From contig CAZJEW010000032.1 of the NCBI GenBank assembly GCA_964545285.1, positions 1 through 12,067 of the forward strand: a DNA stretch of 12,067 bases, given 5' to 3'. Made by a program: the position numbers and the translations under genes. The notes beneath the pieces are model-generated. The model was not told where the DNA came from. It saw only the letters and a program-made list of their open reading frames with translations, and did no database searches. The DNA comes from CAG-1000 sp964545285. Its GTDB lineage: Bacteria > Bacillota_I > Bacilli_A > RF39 > UBA660. Positions 6,627 to 12,067 of the stretch are shown in pieces. Position 1 is the stretch's first letter. Each line of letters starts with the position of its first letter.

Positions 6627-8366
6627 GTGATAGTAAAAGGTTCAAAAATTAATGATAGATATCAAATAATTAGAACATTAGGCGAAGGTGGTATGGCTAA
6701 TGTTTATTTAGCTCATGATAATATTTTGGATAGAAATGTTGCTGTTAAAGTGTTACGTGGAGATTTAGCAAGTGATGAAAAATTCGTAAGAAGATTTCAA
6801 AGAGAAGCACTTTCTGCATCAAGTTTATCACATCCAAATATTGTTGAAATGTATGATGTTGGAGAAGATGATGGACAGTATTATATCGTAATGGAATATG
6901 TTGATGGAAAGACTCTAAAACAAGTATTGAAAGCAAGAGGACATTTATCAATTACAGAAGTATTAGACATAATGCTACAATTAACTGATGGAATGGCACA
7001 TGCTCATGATTCTTATATAATTCATAGGGATATCAAACCTCAAAATATAATGATTCTTTCTAACGGAATGATTAAAATAACTGATTTTGGAGTAGCAACT
7101 GCGCTAAATTCTACTCAACTTACACAAACTAATTCAGTTATGGGAACAGTTCATTATTTACCTCCAGAACAAGCTAACGGAAAAGGCTCAACAATAAGAA
7201 GTGATATATATTCAATGGGAATAATGATGTATGAATTATTAGTTGGACAAGTTCCATATAAAGGTGATTCAGCAGTAGAGATAGCTCTTAAACATTTAAA
7301 AGAGCCACTTCCTAGCGTAAGAAAAGCTAATCCTTCAATTCCTCAATCAGTTGAAAATGTTATTATTAAAGCAACTGCAAAGAATCCTAAAAATAGATAT
7401 AGCGATGCTAGAGAAATGCATGAAGATATTAAAACAGTTTTAGATGAATCAAGAAAAGATGAAAAGAGATATGTATATCCTCATCCTGAGAATGATTTAG
7501 AAGAAACAAAAGCATTAGATGATGAATTAACTAAGATTACTAAAAAATCAGAGATCAAAGAAAAAGAAGATAATAAAAAAGAAGAGAAAGAAATAAAAGA
7601 AGAGAATAAAAAACAAAACAAATTATTAATTGCACTTATGAGTATATTTGCTGCTCTTGTACTTACAGTTACAGTTGGTTTAACCGTATTATTTAATAAA
7701 ACCGAAGTTAATAATATTTCTATTCCAGATGTCAGTGGTTTAAGTATAGTTGAAGCATCTAATGAGTTAACGGATTTAGGATTTATAGTATCAGAAGAAA
7801 ATAAATATGTTGCTAGTGATGAAATAGCAGAAGGTAAAATAGTTAAGACTTCTCCGGAAATAGGTAGAAAAGTTAAGGAAAAAAGTACCGTTACATTATA
7901 TGTTTCAAGTGGTGAAAAGACATATGTAATAGAGGATATAAAGGGAGAAAATTACTTAGTAGCAAAGGGAAAAATTGAAGCTCAATGTGATTGTAATGTA
8001 ACAATAGATTATGATATTGTTGAGGAAAATACTGATGTTAAAGAAGAAACGGTATTAAGAACTATTCCTGCTATAGGTGAGGAAGTTGCTTTAGGTACTC
8101 AAATCACTATATTTATTGCAAAAATAGAATATAAGTATCCTAATTTTATTAGTGGATATACTGTAGCAAAAGTACAAGAATATTGTGATAAACATGAAGT
8201 TAAATTAGAAGTAAAATATCAAGAAAGTTCAACTCAACCTGAAGGAACGATTGTTAAACAATCTAGGGCAAGTGGATCTGTAGTAACTCCTGGTGTTACT
8301 TTAACAATAACTGTAACTACTTTACCAGAAGTATCAACAAGTACTACAGAAGAAACTGGGGAATAA
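6627..8366 (+). CDS. prkC: PASTA-domain transmembrane Ser/Thr protein kinase PrkC
   Basis: PrkC (Stk1/PknB type) senses cell-wall fragments outside and phosphorylates proteins inside. The kinase domain spans about 12-270, with the glycine-rich loop GEGGMANVY (19-27), ATP lysine K41, E60, HRD (133-135), N140, DFG (153-155) and PPEQ (179-182). A juxtamembrane region rich in lysine and glutamate (about 275-331) leads to one membrane helix (about 333-356). Three PASTA repeats follow, about 364-430, 431-500 and 501-565, then a short Ser/Thr-rich tail. PASTA2 carries C454 and C456 and PASTA3 carries C520, which is unusual for this extracellular region. The start is GTG at 6627, with GTGGTGA just upstream as a weak ribosome site. 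Presence of this receptor implies a peptidoglycan wall. Confidence 0.95.
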   Translation: MIVKGSKINDRYQIIRTLGEGGMANVYLAHDNILDRNVAVKVLRGDLASDEKFVRRFQREALSASSLSHPNIVEMYDVGEDDGQYYIVMEYVDGKTLKQVLKARGHLSITEVLDIMLQLTDGMAHAHDSYIIHRDIKPQNIMILSNGMIKITDFGVATALNSTQLTQTNSVMGTVHYLPPEQANGKGSTIRSDIYSMGIMMYELLVGQVPYKGDSAVEIALKHLKEPLPSVRKANPSIPQSVENVIIKATAKNPKNRYSDAREMHEDIKTVLDESRKDEKRYVYPHPENDLEETKALDDELTKITKKSEIKEKEDNKKEEKEIKEENKKQNKLLIALMSIFAALVLTVTVGLTVLFNKTEVNNISIPDVSGLSIVEASNELTDLGFIVSEENKYVASDEIAEGKIVKTSPEIGRKVKEKSTVTLYVSSGEKTYVIEDIKGENYLVAKGKIEAQCDCNVTIDYDIVEENTDVKEETVLRTIPAIGEEVALGTQITIFIAKIEYKYPNFISGYTVAKVQEYCDKHEVKLEVKYQESSTQPEGTIVKQSRASGSVVTPGVTLTITVTTLPEVSTSTTEETGE

Positions 8367-8371
8367 TATTT

Positions 8372-9196
8372 ATGAATGGAAAAATAATATGTATTAATAA
8401 ATATATTCATAAAGTACTATTAGAGAATAATACTATTATTGATTGTAGAACAAGAGGAAAAATAAGAAATAATAATATTGTACCTGTGGTTGGAGATAAT
8501 GTTATAGTTGATGAAAAGAATAAAACTATTGAAAAGGTTTTGCAAAGAAATAATTATTTAGATAGGCCTCTAATATCAAATATTGATAAATTATTAATTG
8601 TTATGAGTACATCAATTCCTGCTTTTTCTAGTTATTTAATTGATAAGTTTTTACTAATTGCGTTTTCAAATAAAATTGAACCTATAATAGTGATTACAAA
8701 AACAGATATGATTACATTAAAAGAAAAAGTTGATGTAAGAAAGTATGTTAAGTATTATAGAAAGATTGGTATTAGAGTATATTATAATAGCCAAATAAAA
8801 GAAATTAAAAAAGAATTTAAAAACTCTGTTGTAGCTCTTTGCGGACAAACAGGAAGTGGAAAATCAAGTTTATTAAATAAAATTGATTCTTCATTAGTTT
8901 TAAAAACAGGCGAAGTATCAATAGCATTAGGAAGAGGAAGACATACAACGAGATTAGTTGAATTAATGGAAGTAAATGATGGATTAATAGCTGATACTCC
9001 GGGTTTTTCTTCGTTGGAATTAAATATTAACAAAAATGATATTAGAAAATATTATTTTGATTTTAATAAACCATGTAAATATAGGAGTTGTTCTCATAAC
9101 AATGAAGATGGTTGCTCAATTAGAAAATTAGTTGATAAGAAAAGAATCCCTGAATGGAGATATAACAATTATATTAAATTATATGCGGAGGTTTAA
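8372..9196 (+). CDS. rsgA: Small-subunit maturation GTPase RsgA (CpgA/YloQ)
   Basis: RsgA is a circularly permuted GTPase that checks late maturation of the 30S ribosomal subunit. The permuted order is visible: G4 TKTD (109-112) comes first, then G1 GQTGSGKSS (158-166), the GRGRHTTR region (187-194), and G3 DTPG (208-211). An N-terminal OB-fold region covers about 1-65. The C-terminal zinc finger has C235, C240, H242 and C248. The length of 274 is slightly short for the family, but no key residue is missing. It starts 5 bases after prkC, with GGGGA (8358-8361 plus A) at the end of prkC as ribosome site, and ends one base before rpe. The same neighbours occur in Bacillus. Confidence 0.94.
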   Translation: MNGKIICINKYIHKVLLENNTIIDCRTRGKIRNNNIVPVVGDNVIVDEKNKTIEKVLQRNNYLDRPLISNIDKLLIVMSTSIPAFSSYLIDKFLLIAFSNKIEPIIVITKTDMITLKEKVDVRKYVKYYRKIGIRVYYNSQIKEIKKEFKNSVVALCGQTGSGKSSLLNKIDSSLVLKTGEVSIALGRGRHTTRLVELMEVNDGLIADTPGFSSLELNINKNDIRKYYFDFNKPCKYRSCSHNNEDGCSIRKLVDKKRIPEWRYNNYIKLYAEV

Positions 9197-9197
9197 A

Positions 9198-9833
9198 ATG
9201 AAAGTATCTGTATCAATTTTATCAAATTCAATAAAAGCAATTGATATTGTTAAGGAATTAAATAAAAGTAATGCCGATTATATACATCTAGATATAATGG
9301 ATGGAAAATTTGTTCCTAATAAGACTTGGACTTATGGAGAAATTAAAAAAATAATATCATATTCTAATAAAAAGTTGGATGTTCATTTTATGGTATTAAA
9401 TCCTGAAAAGTATTTAGAAGATTATGCTTTACTAAATACCGAGTATTTTACATTTCATTATGAATGCATAAAAGACATAGAAAAGATGATTAATTTAGTT
9501 AAAAGTTATGGATTAAAAGTTGGGATATCAATAAAACCAAATACTAATGTTAAAGTGCTATTTCCATATTTAAAAGATATTGATTTAGTGTTAATTATGT
9601 CTGTAGAACCTGGAAAGAGTGGTCAAGAATTCATTGATAGTTCACTAGAAAGAATAAATGAATTAAAATCAGAGATAATAAGACAAAATTCTAATACTTT
9701 GATAGAAGCTGATGGTGGAATTAATGAAGAAACTGGTTTGCTATGTAAAAATTCAGGAGTAGATATTCTTGTCTCTGCTTCGTATATTCATAAAGATATT
9801 ATTAATAATATTAAAACATTAAAGAATTTATAA
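9198..9833 (+). CDS. rpe: Ribulose-phosphate 3-epimerase
   Basis: Rpe interconverts D-ribulose 5-phosphate and D-xylulose 5-phosphate in the pentose phosphate pathway. The 211-residue TIM-barrel has the metal ligands H30, D32, H63 and D172. Family blocks are HLDIMDGKFVPN (30-41), VHFMVLNPE (62-70), MSVEPGKSGQ (134-143) and EADGGIN (170-176). D32 and D172 are the expected acid/base pair. The start is chosen at 9198 because CGGAGG (9186-9191) sits 6 bases upstream and the encoded MKVSVSIL matches the family N-terminus. An in-frame ATG at 9132 would add 22 residues lying inside rsgA and unlike the family. It is the last gene of the alaS unit: the terminator stem begins within its stop codon. Confidence 0.94.
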   Translation: MKVSVSILSNSIKAIDIVKELNKSNADYIHLDIMDGKFVPNKTWTYGEIKKIISYSNKKLDVHFMVLNPEKYLEDYALLNTEYFTFHYECIKDIEKMINLVKSYGLKVGISIKPNTNVKVLFPYLKDIDLVLIMSVEPGKSGQEFIDSSLERINELKSEIIRQNSNTLIEADGGINEETGLLCKNSGVDILVSASYIHKDIINNIKTLKNL

Positions 9834-9863
9834 AACATTTCTTATAAAAAGAAGTGTTTTTTT
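9832..9863 (+). terminator. Intrinsic terminator after rpe
   Basis: A 12-bp stem, AAAACATTTCTT (9832-9843) with AAGAAGTGTTTT (9849-9860, one G-T), encloses a 5-base loop and continues into a T tract (9857-9863). It starts within the rpe stop codon. It should end the alaS-rpe transcript and separates it from the exporter gene. Confidence 0.85.
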
Positions 9864-9900
9864 GTTGGAAGAACAATAATATCTTTAGAAGGGAGGAAAG

Positions 9901-11970
9901 ATGAATAAAGCTGTAGAGGTAATTCAAAATGGATATAAAGATTGTGGTCCTTCATGTTTATTATCTATAATGAGATATTATGGATTTGATGCATCGCATG
10001 AAGAATTAACTTTATTATTAAAGACTGATATTAATGGTACTACTGCTTATAATTTAATAAACGGAGCTAAAAACATAGGATTTGATGGATATGGTATTAG
10101 GTATTCATTTAATGATATTATAAGTTCAAATATTAGTTTTCCTATTATAGTTCATGTATTAATAAATAATATGTATCATTATATTGTATTGTATGGGATA
10201 AATACTAAAAAAAAGTTTTTAAAAGTAATGGATCCTGCTTATGGTAATAAAAAATTATCATTTAAAGAATTTGAAAGTATTTATCAAAAAACAGCATTAA
10301 TATTATATCCTGTTAAAAAAATAACTGATATTAGCAAAAGAGATAATATTAAAACGTATATTAGCAATTATATTAAATCAAACTATATTATTTTTATTAT
10401 ATTTATTATGTTGTCAATTTTGATGGTATTTTTATCAATAATAAGCAATTATTATTTACAAGTAATAATAGATAAAATATTAAAAGAATTCCTCTACAAA
10501 AAGCTTATTATTATATCTATTTTATTTTTAAATATTTTATTATTTAAGAGTCTAATATCTTTTGTTAGGTGTAGATATCTAATAATTATATCAAATGATA
10601 TTGGAATAAAAATGAATAATAATACAATAAGACATATTTTCAACCTTCCATATCTTTTCTTTAAAAACAAGTCAACAGGAGAAGTGATAAAAAGAGTATC
10701 CGATATAAAAGAATTTAAAGATATTTTATCAAATATTATAGTGAATCTATCTATGGATTTAATACTTATCATATGCAGTGTTACAGTATTACTGATAATT
10801 AATGTTAAATTGTTTTTTATTACATTATTATTTGTAATTCTATATTCAATTGTGGTTTTAATATATTCAAAAAAACATAAAAAAAATATAAATGAATTTC
10901 AAATAAATGATGGAATGTATAATAAAGTATTAACAGAATCGATAGAAGGGTATGAAGCGAATAAAAACATTAATTTAACAAATCATATAGTTAAAAATAT
11001 AGAAATGAAATATATTATATTTACTAAAAAATATATAAAGTTTCAGAATACTTTAAATAGACAAATATTTATAAAAGATATTTTAATGAATCTTTCATAT
11101 ATTATTACTATTTTTTTAGGAGCAATATATATTAATAATAACGAAATAACATTAGGTAATTTTATAGTATTTAACTCAATTTTAATATATTTTACTGAAC
11201 CTATAAGAAATATATTGGATTTATTTCCAAATATTAATTATATGAAAAACATTTATATAAGAATTAATGATTTGTTAATTATGAAAAGCAATCCTATAAC
11301 CGAAAGTAATATAAAACTTTCGGGCGATATAGAATTTAATAATGTTTCATATAGTTATAATAATATAAATAATTCATTATATAATGTAAACATTAAAATA
11401 AAAAACAAAGACAAATATTTAATATATGGAGACTCTGGATGTGGTAAAAGTACGTTGTTAAAACTATTATTAAAATATATAGATGACTTTAAAGGAAGTA
11501 TTTTAATAAATGGAGTTAATATATTGGATATGGATAACTCTTTAATATCATCTTCTTTTACTTATGTTTCACAAAATAATTATTTGAACAACGATACATT
11601 GAAAAATAATATTATATGTAATAGAGAAATATGCAATGAAGATTATGAAAAAGTAATTAATATTTGCCATATAAATACTTTAAGAGATTCTAAATCACTT
11701 AGGAATGATTTTATTATTGAAGATAATGGATTTAATATTAGTGGTGGTGAAAGACAAAAAATAATATTAGCTAGATCTCTATTAAAAGACTCGAATTATA
11801 TTATTTTGGATGAAGCATTAAGCGAAGTAGGCTATGAAGAAGAAAGAGATATTATTAATAAGATAATAGAATATTATGAAGATAAGACTATTATATTTGT
11901 GTCTCACAAAAAAGAAATAATAGAGTTATTTGAAAAAAAGTATTATCTAGAAAGGAGTCAAGCGTGTTAA
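9901..11970 (+). CDS. Peptidase-containing ABC exporter for double-glycine-leader peptides (C39/PCAT family)
   Basis: This 689-residue protein should cut the leader after Gly-Gly and export the mature peptide. The N-terminal C39 peptidase (about 1-135) has oxyanion Gln Q9, catalytic C15 in DCGPSCL, H93 in MYHYIVLYGI and D111 in DPAYG. The membrane domain has hydrophobic segments at about 161-183, 201-221, 282-301, 303-322, 397-411 and 418-433. The ATPase domain has Walker A GDSGCGKST (510-518), Q-loop Q558, signature ISGGE (613-617), Walker B IILDE (634-638) and H-loop H669. The D-loop reads SEVG (641-644) rather than the usual SALD. No HlyD-type accessory gene is visible. Codons for Ile (especially ATA) and Asn seem even more abundant than in the rpe unit, and the gene follows a terminator; both suggest an accessory cassette. 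A strong GGGAGG site precedes the ATG. The substrate is probably the peptide encoded next. Confidence 0.95.
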   Translation: MNKAVEVIQNGYKDCGPSCLLSIMRYYGFDASHEELTLLLKTDINGTTAYNLINGAKNIGFDGYGIRYSFNDIISSNISFPIIVHVLINNMYHYIVLYGINTKKKFLKVMDPAYGNKKLSFKEFESIYQKTALILYPVKKITDISKRDNIKTYISNYIKSNYIIFIIFIMLSILMVFLSIISNYYLQVIIDKILKEFLYKKLIIISILFLNILLFKSLISFVRCRYLIIISNDIGIKMNNNTIRHIFNLPYLFFKNKSTGEVIKRVSDIKEFKDILSNIIVNLSMDLILIICSVTVLLIINVKLFFITLLFVILYSIVVLIYSKKHKKNINEFQINDGMYNKVLTESIEGYEANKNINLTNHIVKNIEMKYIIFTKKYIKFQNTLNRQIFIKDILMNLSYIITIFLGAIYINNNEITLGNFIVFNSILIYFTEPIRNILDLFPNINYMKNIYIRINDLLIMKSNPITESNIKLSGDIEFNNVSYSYNNINNSLYNVNIKIKNKDKYLIYGDSGCGKSTLLKLLLKYIDDFKGSILINGVNILDMDNSLISSSFTYVSQNNYLNNDTLKNNIICNREICNEDYEKVINICHINTLRDSKSLRNDFIIEDNGFNISGGERQKIILARSLLKDSNYIILDEALSEVGYEEERDIINKIIEYYEDKTIIFVSHKKEIIELFEKKYYLERSQAC
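11951..11957 (+). promoter_or_regulatory. Ribosome binding site that decides the start of the leader peptide gene
   Basis: AAAGGAG lies within the last codons of the exporter gene. It is 6 bases before the GTG at 11964 but 18 bases before the ATG at 11976. The spacing favours the GTG start, which overlaps the exporter stop and suggests coupled translation. Confidence 0.7.
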
Positions 11971-12067
11971 ATAATATGGAATTGTCTGAAATAAGAGGTG
12001 GCATAAGATATGGATTATTAGGTTTAGGTGCAGCTTTAGTTACTTTTATAATAGGAGTAATTGATGG
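11964..12067 (+). CDS. Double-glycine-leader secreted peptide (bacteriocin or signal-like), 3' end outside window
   Basis: The first 34 codons are visible and no stop occurs before the window ends. From the GTG start the leader is MLNNMELSEIRGG. Counting back from the cleavage point, this puts L at -12, E at -8, L at -7, I at -4 and GG at -2/-1, which is the classic leader pattern read by C39 peptidases. The visible core after GG is IRYGLLGLGAALVTFIIGVID: hydrophobic, glycine-rich, without cysteine so far, with GxxG/GxG spacing suited to helix packing in a membrane. That resembles class II (unmodified) bacteriocins more than lantibiotics, but a peptide pheromone remains possible. It overlaps the stop of the dedicated exporter. 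An ATG at 11976 is an alternative start, but it would lose L-12 and is too far from the ribosome site. No immunity gene can be seen in this window. Confidence 0.85.
   Translation, partial: MLNNMELSEIRGGIRYGLLGLGAALVTFIIGVID

Noticed and set aside
9132..9197. A longer rpe starting at the ATG at 9132
   Set aside because: The extra 22 residues lie inside rsgA and do not resemble the family N-terminus. CGGAGG at 9186-9191 is correctly spaced only for the ATG at 9198.
1..12067. CRISPR arrays, insertion sequences or attachment sites
   Set aside because: I saw no regularly spaced direct repeats, no transposase or integrase, and no duplicated 3' end of a tRNA farther into the window.

Overview
The window looks like chromosomal DNA from a very AT-rich, Gram-positive-type bacterium, most plausibly an uncultured member of the Bacilli (Bacillota). 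Four things point there: the gene order rlmN-prpC-prkC-rsgA-rpe, a T-box leader in front of alaS, a PASTA-domain Ser/Thr kinase (which implies peptidoglycan), and the strong AT bias. TGA is not read as Trp in any gene, so a Mycoplasma-type code is unlikely. I cannot name the genus. Every gene I can support lies on the + strand.

Positions 1-295 hold the end of a tRNA cluster: a 5'-truncated tRNA-Phe(GAA), then tRNA-Arg(ACG) and tRNA-Pro(TGG), closed by an intrinsic terminator. Positions 338-2887 hold three membrane-anchored proteins, each with its own extended -10 promoter. They are a DUF3048 (YerB-like) protein, a protein with one membrane segment and a long disordered acidic/Pro-rich tail, and a small anchored protein of unknown role.

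Positions 2908-9863 form one tightly packed unit: promoter, T-box riboswitch with an Ala specifier codon, alaS, rlmN, prpC, prkC, rsgA, rpe and a terminator. The genes overlap or lie only a few bases apart. The AlaRS is a compact 579-residue form that keeps the aminoacylation core and the zinc-binding editing site. It has lost the beta-barrel insert and the C-terminal C-Ala domain. The downstream genes modify 23S rRNA/tRNA (RlmN), form a phosphatase/kinase signalling pair (PrpC/PrkC), mature the 30S subunit (RsgA) and serve the pentose phosphate pathway (Rpe). The layout places all of them under tRNA-Ala charging unless internal promoters exist.

Positions 9901-12067 hold an apparent accessory cassette. 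It encodes a bacteriocin-type exporter with an N-terminal C39 double-glycine peptidase fused to an ABC transporter. Overlapping its stop codon is the start of a small peptide gene with a near-ideal double-glycine leader (L-12, E-8, L-7, I-4, G-2, G-1) and a hydrophobic, glycine-rich core, cut off by the window edge. This probable secreted bacteriocin or signal peptide with its dedicated processing exporter is the most interesting part of the window.
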